A stretch of DNA of 64,000 nucleotides from Streptomyces triticirhizae. GTDB lineage: Bacteria > Actinomycetota > Actinomycetes > Streptomycetales > Streptomycetaceae. A program made the translations under genes and the position numbers. The notes under the pieces are model-generated. The model searched no databases. It saw nothing but the letters and a program-made list of their open reading frames with translations, and was not told the origin of the DNA. The first letter of the stretch is position 1; every line of letters begins with the position of its first letter. Location of the stretch: positions 37,281 through 101,280 of the forward strand of contig NZ_RFFJ01000004.1 in NCBI RefSeq assembly GCF_003696235.1, in the 5' to 3' direction. Positions 1 to 9,914 of this stretch are shown here, piece by piece.

Positions 1-834
1 ATGCCGGGCCTGCACCTGAACACGGACGCCATGCGCATCGCCAGCAAGATGATCACGGAACAGGCGAACGGCAGTCTCGACGCGGGCTCGGTGTTGGCCA
101 TGCGGGTGTCCGGGCTGACCTTCTCCACGGGGCCCGGGGGAACGAGCGGCTCGCTCGCGTACATCACCCAACCCGTCGTCGAGGTCCTCGCGTTGATCGC
201 CCGCATGCCCCCTCCCGCCATGGACCACGCCCATCGTCTGACCGCCCGGCGCATCCTCTCCGCGGCCCACGCCTTCGACGCGACGGAGGAGGACCTCGCC
301 GGCCGGGCGCCGGCCCTCGCCGGGGCGGAGGGGGGCCGCGCCGGGGCGGAGGAGGGCCGCGTCGGGGCGGAGGGGGGCCGCGTCGGGCACGCCGCGCCCA
401 ACGACCGGGCGGAGTCCGCCGGTCGGCAGGTCCCGCCGGTCGCTCGGCGCCAGCCGGACCGGGTGGAGCCCCCGCCGAGGGAACGGGACAAGTGGCGGGA
501 TATCCCCACCGTTCCCGACCCCGGACGCCCGCCCAAGGATCCGGGGTACGACGCGGACACGCCCACCGTTCCCGACCCCGGACGCCCGCCCAAGGACTCC
601 GGACGCGACGCCGACATCCCCGCCGGCCCCGGCCCCGGGTACCGACCCGCGCCGGAGAAGCGACCGCCCGGGGAGGCGGCGCGCCCCTGGGACCGGCCCC
701 CGGTCCTCCCCGACCCCGTGCCGCCCGTCGGGGCGTTCCCGCGTCCCCCTCGGGACCCGGACGACCACGACGCGCCCGATCGGGCGAAGCCCGAACCAGG
801 CCCCGGGAAGCCCCGACGGCCGCGCGGCCGGTAG
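1..834 (+). CDS. Hypothetical protein with proline-rich, repeat-containing C-terminus
   Basis: I do not recognise a family. The first base of the window is the A of an in-frame ATG, so the true start could lie upstream; ATG at 31 is an alternative. Residues 1-100 look globular and partly helical. From about residue 100 the protein is low-complexity, rich in Pro, Gly, Arg, Asp and Glu. It holds three seven-residue repeats of type GAEGGRV and two 19-residue repeats built around the motif TVPDPGRPPKD. There is no signal peptide, membrane segment or cysteine. The helical N-terminus followed by a disordered tail recalls substrates or accessory proteins of type VII secretion, but no WXG motif is visible and the comparison is weak. 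It is convergent with the PHP gene, which ends 41 bases away. Confidence 0.55.
   Translation: MPGLHLNTDAMRIASKMITEQANGSLDAGSVLAMRVSGLTFSTGPGGTSGSLAYITQPVVEVLALIARMPPPAMDHAHRLTARRILSAAHAFDATEEDLAGRAPALAGAEGGRAGAEEGRVGAEGGRVGHAAPNDRAESAGRQVPPVARRQPDRVEPPPRERDKWRDIPTVPDPGRPPKDPGYDADTPTVPDPGRPPKDSGRDADIPAGPGPGYRPAPEKRPPGEAARPWDRPPVLPDPVPPVGAFPRPPRDPDDHDAPDRAKPEPGPGKPRRPRGR
322..384 (+). repeat. Three tandem 21-bp repeats inside the first gene
   Basis: Three in-frame copies of a 21-bp unit beginning GGGGCGGAGG encode GAEGGRA, GAEEGRV and GAEGGRV. The copies differ at only a few positions, which suggests recent slippage expansion in a disordered protein segment. Confidence 0.85.
505..596 (+). repeat. 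Two 35-bp direct repeats, period 57 bp, inside the first gene
   Basis: An identical 35-bp stretch beginning CCCACCGTTCCCGACCCC occurs at 505-539 and 562-596. The period is exactly 19 codons, so each copy encodes the same PTVPDPGRPPKD segment. The nucleotide identity points to recent duplication. Confidence 0.85.
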
Positions 835-875
835 CCGCGCCGAAGCCGGCGCCGCCGACCCGACGGCGCCGGCCG

Positions 876-2089
876 TCACCACACCAGCGCCAGCACCTCG
901 TTCTCCCAGGTCTCCAGCCGGTGCGGCCCGGGCTCCGCCGGCAGCGCCGCGCGGTCGCCGTGGACGGCCTGCCGGCTGCCGTCGGGGCGCACCAGCGCCG
1001 TGCCCTCCGCGTCCAGGGCCAACAGGCCGTCGGCCACCCGCAGCAGCAGCGGAGCGCGCGGCCCCGCCGAGACCGCGACGCGGCCGGCGGCCAGCGCCGC
1101 CAACACCGCGTCGGGCGAGGCGTCCTCGGCCAGCACCCAGGTCGTGGGGCGGCCCGGCAGGGCGTCGTCGCCCAGCCGGTGGAAGTCGCTGCCGCCGAGC
1201 GCCACCACGTCGGGCCGCCAGGCGGCGGCCCACGCCAGCGGCGCGCCCCAGCGGCGGTCGAACCAGCCGGAGTGCCACACCTCGACATGGCGGGGCCGGT
1301 CGGTCAGCGGGTTGCGCCAGGCGCAGTCGGCGCCCAGCGGGTGGTTGATCGACAGCAGCCCGCCGTGCCGTCTGGCGTGCGCGAGCCAGTGGTCGGCGGG
1401 GCGTCGGAAGTCGACCCAGCCGACGTCGCCCAGCACGTTGGCGTGCCCGGTGTCGGTGGTGACCTCCTGCCCGGGCAGCAGCGCGATGCCGTAGCGGGCG
1501 GCGACGGCCGGCAGGTGCGGGTGGTGGCTGGTGGTGTTGTGGTCGGTGACGGCGAGGAAGTCGAGGCCCTGGGCGGCGGCCAGCGCCGCCAACTCGGCGG
1601 GCGTCAGGGCCCCGTCGCTGTGTGTGGTGTGGCTGTGGCAGTCGCCGGCGAGCCAGCGCAGCCCGTCGACCTCGGGCAGCGGGCGGCGGGGCGGGCGTTC
1701 GGGCACCGGCGGTTCGGGCGGCGGCGCGGGCGGTTCGGGCCGGCCGCCGGTGGTGGTGATCCGCAGCTGGTACTCAAGACCGGTGGGCGGCACCCGGTGC
1801 AGCCGCAGCAGCACCCGCCACTCCCCCGGCTCCGGCTCGCCCGGCAGATAGCCGGGCGTGGCCCAGTCGGCGGCGATCGTGTAGCCGTCGCGGGCGCCGC
1901 CCGACCAGCCCCGGTAGCCGGCGGGGCCCAGGCAGCCCAGGTCCAGCACGCCGGCCTCGCGCTCGTAGGACAGCTCGACGGTGACGGCGGCCGTGCCGCG
2001 CGGCACCTCGAACGGCAGCTCGCGCAGGGCCTGTTCGAGCCGGTCGGCCAGGGTCCAGCGGCCCCGGTGGACGGTGTCGGTGGCGGGTG

Positions 2090-2093
<4 letters not shown>
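876..2093 (-). CDS. CehA/McbA-type PHP-domain metallohydrolase
   Basis: Predicted metal-dependent phosphoesterase or hydrolase of 405 residues. An N-terminal beta-rich region of about 145 residues precedes a PHP domain. The domain shows the usual histidine signatures: GDCHSHTTHSDG, then AVTDHNT, GQEVTT with GHANVLG, SINHP and finally GGSDFH. The product fits the CehA/McbA subgroup, named after carbamate hydrolases, but most members have no known substrate. It starts at GTG, whose first four bases overlap the stop of the preceding ABC ATPase gene (GTGA). It is therefore the last gene of the importer operon and probably acts in the cytoplasm on the imported compound. The PHP fold is clear; the substrate is unknown. 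Confidence 0.85.
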
Positions 2094-3189
<1,096 letters not shown>

Positions 3190-3190
<1 letters not shown>

Positions 3191-4083
3191 CAGCGTTTGA
3201 TCCCTCCGTGGAACCGGAAGCCGTACCGGGAGCTGACCAGCAGGAACATCAGCACCACGGGCACGGAGTAGAGCAGCGAGAAGGTGGAGATCAGGGCCAG
3301 GTCGGGCTGGCCGCCCTCGGTGTAGAAGGTGTACATGACCACGGCGGCCGGCGACTTCTCCGGGGAGCGGAGCAGCAGGAACGGGATCAGGAAGTTGCCC
3401 CAGACCTGGGCGACGGACCAGACGGCGATGGTGGCCAGGCCGGGCCGCACCAGTGGCACCACCACATGGCGCATCACCTGGAGCGGGGAGGCGCCGAAGA
3501 CCTGCGCCGACTCCTCGTAGGAGCGGGGGGTGCCGTCCATGAAGTCCTTGAGGATGAAGACGGCCGAGGGCAGCAGCCCGCCGGAGAGGACCAGGATGAC
3601 GCCCAACTGGGAGTCGATCAGGTCGAGTTCGTAGGCGAGGTTGAACAGCGGCACCATGGCGGCGGTGCCGGTGACGATGGAGGAGAGCAGCAGCAGCACG
3701 TAGAGCAGCGCGTCGCGGCCGGGGAGCCGGACGCGGCTGAGCGCGTAGGCGGCGAGCGCGGAGCAGACCACGACCAGGGCGCCGGTGCCGGCGGCGAGGA
3801 TGGTGGAGTTGCCCAGGGAGCGGAGCGCGTAGCGGTTGTCCAGCAGCGTCTCGAAGTTGTCCAGGGTGAACGAGGGCAGCGAGGCGGTGATGGAGGGGGT
3901 GTCGTCGAACGGGGCGCTGGCCAGCCAGAGCAGCGGCACGGAGAAGAACGCGAGGACCAGCGAGCAGAAGGTGTAGAAGCCGACGGTGCCCAGCAGGCGG
4001 CGGGCGCCGTCGAGGCCGGCGGCGTGCCGGTCCCCGGGCCGTTCGCCCGTCTCTCCGGATGTTTCGGCGGGTGGGGCGTTCAT
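3190..4083 (-). CDS. ABC importer permease, MalG/UgpE type
   Basis: Inner-membrane permease of 297 residues with about six transmembrane helices. The binding-protein-dependent transport domain carries the EAA-type loop near SYEESAQVFGASPLQVMRHVVVPL, which docks on the ATPase. A Pro/Gly/Glu-rich stretch of about 25 residues precedes the first helix. I chose the ATG that shares a base with the upstream permease stop; a longer open frame continues upstream but only as a shadow of the neighbouring gene. It pairs with the 4083-5030 product. Confidence 0.9.
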
Positions 4084-5030
4084 CAGGCCGGGTCCTTCCG
4101 CCTGCGCAGCAGCCGGACGTAGACCACCGCGATCACCAGGTTGATCAGCAGCATCAGCACCGAGATGGCGGCGCCGAAGCCGAGTTCGCCGCCGAAGAGC
4201 GCCGTCCGGTAGATGAAGACCGGCATGATCTCGGTGCGGTCCTCGGGCCCGCCGCCGGTGAGCAGGAACGGGGTGAAGTCGTTGAACGTCCACAGGCTGA
4301 TCAGCAGAAGGTTGGTCAGCACATGCCCCCTGATCCGGGGGAAGACCACATCGCGCAGCTGTTGCGGGGAGGAGGCGCCGGCCAGGCGGGCGGTCTCCAG
4401 GTGGGAGGGCGGGACGTTCCCGAGGGCGGCGGCGTAGAGCATCATCGAGAAGGCGGTGCCGCGCCAGATGTTGAAGACCACGATGGAGAGCATCGGGTGC
4501 TCCAGCAGCCAGGCCGTGCCGGGCGTGGACAGCAGCGCGTTGAGGGTGCCGTCGTCGCGGTCGAGCAGCGCGATCCACAGGAAGGCGATGACGCTGCTGG
4601 GCAGAATCCACGCCAGCAGCACCATGGCCTCGATCAGCCGGCGGCCGAAGCCGCGCCGGTTCCGCAGCACCCAGGCGATGGCGAAGCCGAGCCCGGCCTG
4701 GCCGATCACGGCGGAGCCGACGACGAACTGGAGCGTCAGGCCGAGGGAGTTGGTGAACCCGTCGTCGTCCAGGGCCCGTTCGAAGTTGTCCAGGCCGACG
4801 ACCTGCGGATCGACGGCGGCCAGGCCGGTGAGCCGGTAGTCGGTCAGGCCCAGGTAGATGGTCCACAGCGCGGGGAAGACGAGGAACGCGGCGATCAGCA
4901 GCAGCGCGGGCACGACAAACGCCGCCGCCCGGGCCCGCCCCAGCCCCGCCGCGTCCCGTTCGGGCCTCTCCCCCCGGCCGGCGCGCTCCTCGCCGGCCGG
5001 GAGCGTCGGGTCAGGGGGCGACGTCGCCAT
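4083..5030 (-). CDS. ABC importer permease, MalF/UgpA type
   Basis: Inner-membrane permease of 315 residues. After a hydrophilic N-terminus of about 30 residues there are about six helices, with the conserved loop around HLETARLAGASSPQQLRDVVFP. It forms the heterodimer with the downstream MalG-type permease. Its start lies 20 bases inside the end of the binding-protein gene, so translation is probably coupled. The C-terminus ends in basic residues (RLLRRRKDPA), as expected for a cytoplasmic tail. Confidence 0.9.
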   Translation of the reverse strand: MATSPPDPTLPAGEERAGRGERPERDAAGLGRARAAAFVVPALLLIAAFLVFPALWTIYLGLTDYRLTGLAAVDPQVVGLDNFERALDDDGFTNSLGLTLQFVVGSAVIGQAGLGFAIAWVLRNRRGFGRRLIEAMVLLAWILPSSVIAFLWIALLDRDDGTLNALLSTPGTAWLLEHPMLSIVVFNIWRGTAFSMMLYAAALGNVPPSHLETARLAGASSPQQLRDVVFPRIRGHVLTNLLLISLWTFNDFTPFLLTGGGPEDRTEIMPVFIYRTALFGGELGFGAAISVLMLLINLVIAVVYVRLLRRRKDPA

Positions 5031-6390
5031 CCACGACCTCCTCCAGGGCCTCCTGGTAGTCGGCCGCCGCCTGCCCCGGGTCCTCGCCGTCGACCACGGC
5101 GGCGGTCGCCTCCTGGAGAAGGACGGAGACCTGCGGATAGACCTCCAGCGCCGGCCGGAAGGAGGTGATGGGCAGGACCTCCTCGTTGACGAAGGTGAGC
5201 ATCGGGTCGTCGCCGAGGAGCTGCTCGTTGACGTCGGCGCGGGCGGTGATGCGGGGGTCGTCGCCGACGGCGGCGGTCAGCGCCTCGGCGGAGTGCATGA
5301 AGGTGAGCAACTCCCAGGCCAGGTCGGCGTGGTCGCTGGCCGGGTTGACCACCCGGACGTTGCCGCCCGAGGTGCTGACGAAGTCGGCGCCGTTCACGCC
5401 GGCGCCGGGCTCGGCGGCCGGGATCAGGGCGTAGCCGACGGCCTCGTCGCGGTTCTCCATGGGCGCGACGCCGTTGTTCGGGTTGACCACGGAACGCCAG
5501 AAGTAGTCGCCCTCCAGCAGGATGCCGATCTCGCCGGCGGCGAACTCCTCGAAGGACTTGTCGCGGCCCTGGGTCTCCTGCTGGAGCTGTGGGTCGCCCA
5601 GGCCGTTGCCGTAGATCTCGGCGTAGAGGCCGAGGACCCGCTCCAGTCCCTCGGTGGCGCCGGTCCAGCCGGCGCCCTCGGTGTGCACCTCCTCGCCGGC
5701 GCCGGCCAGCAGCGGCAGCACGCCCTGCATGGTGGTGGCCTCGCCCATCGCGGTGCCGGCGTTGAGCTGGACCGGGGTGACGCCGTCGACGCCGGCGAGG
5801 GCCTCGGCGGCCTCGGTGATCTCGGCCCAGCTGGTCGGCTGCCAGTCGGTGGGCAGCCCGGCCTCGGCGAACAGCTCACGGTGGTAGAACAGCACCCGGC
5901 CGTCGGTGCCGGCGGGTATGCCGTAGAGCGCGCCCTCGAAGGTGGCCAACTGCTGGACGGCCTCGGGGATCTGCTCCCAGCCCTCCCAGGAGGCGAAGTC
6001 GGGGGTGGTGTCCTCCAGCGGCTGGACGTAGCCGGCCTGGGCGAACTCGCCCAGCCAGATGCCGTCGAGCGCGTAGACGTCGGGCCCGGAGCCGGACTGG
6101 AGGTCGAGCGCCAGGCGGGACTTGTACTGTTCGTCGTCCACGCCACTTGGCTCGAAGGTGACCTCGACCGCGACGCCCGCCTCCTCCTGGGCGGCCTCGA
6201 AGCGTGGGATGAGCCACTGCTCGATCCAGTCGGCCTCGGCGGCGTTCTTGCCGCCCGAGATGGCGTTCATGCTGATGGTGAGTTCGATGGTGCCGGAGTC
6301 CCCGTCCCCGTCGGAGCCGCAGCCGGCGACGGCACCCGCCAGGGCCAGCGCTCCGGTCAGGGCGACAAGCCGTCTGGTCAGCACTCGCAT
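5011..6390 (-). CDS. Solute-binding lipoprotein of the PHP-linked ABC importer
   Basis: Extracellular substrate-binding protein of family 1 (sugar/glycerol-phosphate type), 459 residues from the chosen ATG. A basic N-terminus and hydrophobic stretch end in the lipobox AVAGC, with Cys24 as the lipid attachment site, followed by a Gly/Asp/Ser linker. The mature part has the cluster-1 binding-protein style, for example SGPDVYALDGIWLGEFAQAG. The frame stays open for 35 more codons upstream, but the chosen ATG gives a textbook signal sequence and has GAGGGG in front of it. It is first in the five-gene operon. The substrate cannot be told from sequence. Confidence 0.88.
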   Translation of the reverse strand: MRVLTRRLVALTGALALAGAVAGCGSDGDGDSGTIELTISMNAISGGKNAAEADWIEQWLIPRFEAAQEEAGVAVEVTFEPSGVDDEQYKSRLALDLQSGSGPDVYALDGIWLGEFAQAGYVQPLEDTTPDFASWEGWEQIPEAVQQLATFEGALYGIPAGTDGRVLFYHRELFAEAGLPTDWQPTSWAEITEAAEALAGVDGVTPVQLNAGTAMGEATTMQGVLPLLAGAGEEVHTEGAGWTGATEGLERVLGLYAEIYGNGLGDPQLQQETQGRDKSFEEFAAGEIGILLEGDYFWRSVVNPNNGVAPMENRDEAVGYALIPAAEPGAGVNGADFVSTSGGNVRVVNPASDHADLAWELLTFMHSAEALTAAVGDDPRITARADVNEQLLGDDPMLTFVNEEVLPITSFRPALEVYPQVSVLLQEATAAVVDGEDPGQAAADYQEALEEVVDGDVAP

Positions 6391-6686
6391 TGAGTCATCC
6401 CCTCGTGAGGTTCGCTCCGGGAGAGTGACATAGCGCACGGGGGAAGAAAAGGGTCCGTTGTCCCAACGTTCGCTGTCTTCCCAGGGGTTACTCACCCAGG
6501 GTCACCGAACGGCGCCGTGGCGCCGTGCGGGGTCACGGTTGGTCACCCCGCGCGCGCGGGGGCGTGGAACGGCGCGAAGAGGCCCCCTGGGGCGCGGATT
6601 GCCCTCGGGGGTCGCTGGGGAGAATCGGGTGGGCGCGGGGGCGGGGGTCGCCTTCGGCGAACGCCCCTGTCGCGAAAGGCGGTTCG

Positions 6687-7916
6687 ATGAGCCAGGTCAA
6701 GCCCCTGATCCTCAGCCCCACGGGCTCCGAACGCCGCGCGGAGGAGGCCGCGTTACAGAGCGGAGGCCCGGCCGTGCTGGTCGACCTGCTGGGCGTCACC
6801 GCGTGGGCGGTCAGCGACCCGGACCTGCTGCGGCGGCTGCTGACGGACTCCCGGGTCTCCAAGGACCCACGGCAGCACTGGCCCGACTACCCGGAGCGGA
6901 TCGTCGGGCGGTGGCCGCTCGACGTGTGGGTCACGGCGGACAACATGTTCACCGCGTACGGCCCCGACCACCGCAGGCTGCGCCGGCTGGTGAGCCCGGC
7001 GTTCACGACCCGCCGGGTGAACGCGCTGCTGCCCGGCGTCGAACGGATCACCACCGAGCTGCTGGACGCCGTCGCCGCCGTGCCGCCCGGCGAGCCGGTG
7101 GACCTGCGGGCGGCGCTGGCGTACCCGCTGCCGGTGCGGGTGATCAGCGAACTGATGGGCCTGCCCGAGGACATGGCGGCCGACTTCGCCCGCCGGGTCA
7201 ACGGCATCTTCGACACCACCCTCACCGCCGAGCAGGCCACCGCCAACACGGTGGCGTTCCACGAGCTGTTGGCCGCGCTGGTGGCGCGGAAGCGCGCCGA
7301 GCCGGGCGACGACATGACCTCGGTGCTGATCGCGGCCAGGGACGAGGAGGGCGACGGCTCGCGGCTGACCGAGACGGAGCTGGTGGACACGCTGCTGCTG
7401 GTGGTCAGCGCGGGCCACGAGACCACCACCAACCTGCTGGACCACGCGATCGCCGCGCTGCTGGCGCACCCGGAGCAGCTGGCGTTGGTCCGTTCCGGCG
7501 GGGTGAGTTGGGGCGAGGTCATCGAGGAGGCGCTGCGGTACGAGGCGCCGGCGGCGCATCTGCCGCTGCGCTACGCCGTCTCCGACATCCCGCTCCCGGA
7601 CGGCGGCGTGATCCGCGCGGGCGAGCCCATCCTCGCGGCCTACGCGGCGGCCGGCCGGCACCCGAGGGTGCACGGCGAGAGCGCCGGCCGGTTCGACGTC
7701 ACCCGGGTCCACAAGGAGCACCTCGCCTTCGGCCACGGCCCGCACTACTGCCTGGGCGCGCCGCTGGCCAGGGCCGAGGCGGCGATCGCGCTGCCCGCGC
7801 TCTTCGACCGCTTCCCGAACATCCGACTGGCCGTGCCGGCCGAGGAGTTGGACGCCGTCCCCAGCCTGATAGCCAACGGCCACCAGGCCCTGCCGGTTCT
7901 CCCCCACGGCGCGTAG
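6687..7916 (+). CDS. Cytochrome P450 (bacterial class I)
   Basis: Heme monooxygenase of 409 residues, a usual length for soluble actinobacterial P450s. The I-helix oxygen-binding motif is SAGHETT, the K-helix ExxR is EALR, and the heme loop is FGHGPHYCLGAPLAR with the thiolate at about Cys355. I chose the ATG at 6687 because the longer open frame adds 54 low-complexity residues with no P450 features. No ferredoxin or ferredoxin reductase lies nearby, so redox partners must come from elsewhere. It stands alone between the ABC operon (divergent) and the siderophore importer (convergent). The overall pattern resembles the CYP107/CYP105 groups that hydroxylate secondary metabolites or xenobiotics; the substrate is unknown. 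Confidence 0.92.
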   Translation: MSQVKPLILSPTGSERRAEEAALQSGGPAVLVDLLGVTAWAVSDPDLLRRLLTDSRVSKDPRQHWPDYPERIVGRWPLDVWVTADNMFTAYGPDHRRLRRLVSPAFTTRRVNALLPGVERITTELLDAVAAVPPGEPVDLRAALAYPLPVRVISELMGLPEDMAADFARRVNGIFDTTLTAEQATANTVAFHELLAALVARKRAEPGDDMTSVLIAARDEEGDGSRLTETELVDTLLLVVSAGHETTTNLLDHAIAALLAHPEQLALVRSGGVSWGEVIEEALRYEAPAAHLPLRYAVSDIPLPDGGVIRAGEPILAAYAAAGRHPRVHGESAGRFDVTRVHKEHLAFGHGPHYCLGAPLARAEAAIALPALFDRFPNIRLAVPAEELDAVPSLIANGHQALPVLPHGA

Positions 7917-7989
7917 CCGCCCCGGGCCGGCGGGCGGGGCCGGCCGCTCCAGGTCGTCAACGGGCCCGGCGAGACTCCGCGGACCCGGC

Positions 7990-8856
7990 CTACCCCTCCA
8001 CCGGCAGCGGCTCCCCGTGGGCGGCGGCCGGGTGGCGGGCGTGGGGCACGACCATCGGAGTCGCGGTGCGCGGGTCGGGCACGATGTCGCAGGGCAGGCC
8101 GAAGACCTCGGCGACCATCCCGGCGGTCATCACCTCGGCCGGCGGGCCCTCGGCGACGACCCGGCCCTCGCGCATGACCACCAGGTGGGTGGCGAACCTG
8201 GCCGCCTGGTTGAGGTCGTGCAGCACCGCCACGACGGTGCGCCCCTCGCGGTGCAACTCGCCGCACAGCTCCAGCAGTTCGTACTGGTGCGCCACGTCGA
8301 GGAACGTCGTCGGCTCGTCCAGCAGCAGGAGTTCGGTCTGCTGGGCGAGCACCATCGCGATCCACACCCGCTGCCGCTGCCCGCCGGACAGCTCGCTGAC
8401 CCGGGCCTCGGCCAGCTCGGTCAGCCCGGTCCGCTCCAGCGCGAACGCGATCGCGGTGTCGTCATCGGGCGACCACTGCCGCAGCAGCGTGTGGTGCGGG
8501 TAGCGGCCGCGCCGCACCAGGCCACGGACGCTGATGCCCTCCGGCGCGATGGGGCTCTGCGGCAGCAGCGCGATCTCGCGCGCCACCGTGCGGCCCCTGT
8601 AGGCGCGCAGGTCGGTGCCGTCCAGCAGGATGCTGCCCGCGTCCGGCTTGATGGCCCGCGCCATGGCCTTGACCAGGGTGGACTTGCCGCAGCCGTTGGG
8701 CCCGATGATCATCGTCAGCCCGCCGTGCGGCACGTCCAGGCTCAACTCCCGCACCACGGGCGCGCCCCCGTAGGACAGGGTCACCCCCCGCACGCTCAGC
8801 CCCCTGTGCGCGGCAGCGCCGGACGCGGTCGCGCCGGCCCGCTCGTCGGTGGTCAC
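7990..8856 (-). CDS. Ferric-siderophore ABC importer ATP-binding protein
   Basis: FecE/FepC-type ATPase of 288 residues. Walker A is GPNGCGKST, the signature is LSGGQRQR and Walker B is LLLLDEPTTFLD, followed by AVLHDLNQAARF, typical of iron-siderophore and B12 importers. I chose the GTG start overlapping the permease stop by four bases (GTGA); it is preceded by GGAGGAGGGG at good spacing, whereas an upstream ATG would lie within that ribosome-binding site. It is the last gene of the four-gene operon. Confidence 0.92.
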   Translation of the reverse strand: MTTDERAGATASGAAAHRGLSVRGVTLSYGGAPVVRELSLDVPHGGLTMIIGPNGCGKSTLVKAMARAIKPDAGSILLDGTDLRAYRGRTVAREIALLPQSPIAPEGISVRGLVRRGRYPHHTLLRQWSPDDDTAIAFALERTGLTELAEARVSELSGGQRQRVWIAMVLAQQTELLLLDEPTTFLDVAHQYELLELCGELHREGRTVVAVLHDLNQAARFATHLVVMREGRVVAEGPPAEVMTAGMVAEVFGLPCDIVPDPRTATPMVVPHARHPAAAHGEPLPVEG

Positions 8857-9914
8857 AGTCGTCCCCTCCTCCATTCGCGGGTCAGCAGATAGCCGAGATA
8901 GATGCCGCCGATGGCCATGGTGTAGATACCCACCGGCATGTCGTCCAGCGGGAGTTGCTGGGCCGCCAGGTCGGCGAGGACCAGCAGCAGCGAGCCGAGC
9001 AGCGCGGAGAGCACCAGGTGGGCGCCCCAACCGCCGGTCAGCCGGCGGGCGATCTGCGGCGCGGTCAGCGCGATGAACGCGATCGGCCCGGCGACGGAGA
9101 TGGCGGCCGCCGACAGCAGCACCGACAGCAGCACCGCCCGGGACCGGGTCCGCTTGGGCTCGGCGCCCAGCGCGGCCGCGATCTCGTCGCCCATCTCGCC
9201 GATGTCGAGGCGGCGCGCCAGCGCCAGGGTCAGCGGCAGCAGCACCAGCAGCGCCAGCCCGATCTCGCGGGCGTCGTCCCAGGAGCGGGCGGCCAGCGAG
9301 CCGTTGACATAGGCGGTCAGCGCGATGGCCCGTTCCCGTTCCACCGCGTAGACCACGTACTGGGTGATGGCGATGGCGATGGCGGCGACGCCGATGCCGG
9401 CCACGATCAGCCGGCCGGGGTCGCGGAAGCCGCTGCCGGTGGAGAAGTAGACCAGGGTGACGGCGGCGGCGGCGCCGATCAGCGCGCCCAGCGAGACGGG
9501 CACGCCCTCGGGCATCTTCAGCGCGACGACGGCCGCCCCGGCCCCGGCGCCCGCGCCGAGCCCGATGACGTCGGGGCTGCCCAGCGGGTTGCGGGTGACG
9601 GACTGGAAGAGCGCGCCCGAGATCCCGAACGCGGCGCCGGCCGCGATCGCCACCACCAGCCTCGGTCCGCGCAGCCGGTCCAGCACGAAGAGCGTCTTGC
9701 CCTCGGCGCCGCCGGTGAGCGCGGTGGGCAACTCGCTCAGCGGGACGCCGAGTCGGCCCATGGACAGGGTCGCGACCGAGGCGACCACGAGGGCCAGCAC
9801 GGTGCCGACGCCCGCCAGCAGCGCGGCCCGGCTCACCGGCAGCGCCAGCCGGCGCCCGATGACGACCATGCCCCGGGGGCGTGCGCCCCGGGCGCGTTCC
9901 ACGGTGGCGGTCAT
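8853..9914 (-). CDS. Ferric-siderophore ABC importer permease (FecCD family), second subunit
   Basis: Polytopic permease of 353 residues with about nine to ten helices. It shows the family motif ISGALFQSVTRNPLGSPDVIGLGAGAGAGA, and near the C-terminus GPIAFIALTAPQIARRLTG, the region that contacts the ATPase. The ATG overlaps the stop of the preceding permease gene (ATGA). It is thought to form a heterodimer with that permease and pass ferric siderophore into the cytoplasm. Confidence 0.92.
   Translation of the reverse strand: MTATVERARGARPRGMVVIGRRLALPVSRAALLAGVGTVLALVVASVATLSMGRLGVPLSELPTALTGGAEGKTLFVLDRLRGPRLVVAIAAGAAFGISGALFQSVTRNPLGSPDVIGLGAGAGAGAAVVALKMPEGVPVSLGALIGAAAAVTLVYFSTGSGFRDPGRLIVAGIGVAAIAIAITQYVVYAVERERAIALTAYVNGSLAARSWDDAREIGLALLVLLPLTLALARRLDIGEMGDEIAAALGAEPKRTRSRAVLLSVLLSAAAISVAGPIAFIALTAPQIARRLTGGWGAHLVLSALLGSLLLVLADLAAQQLPLDDMPVGIYTMAIGGIYLGYLLTREWRRGRL

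Noticed and set aside
6391..6686. GGCGCC-rich dyads between the ABC operon and the P450 gene as operators
   Set aside because: Short GC palindromes of this kind are expected by chance at this base composition, and no longer symmetric element is present.
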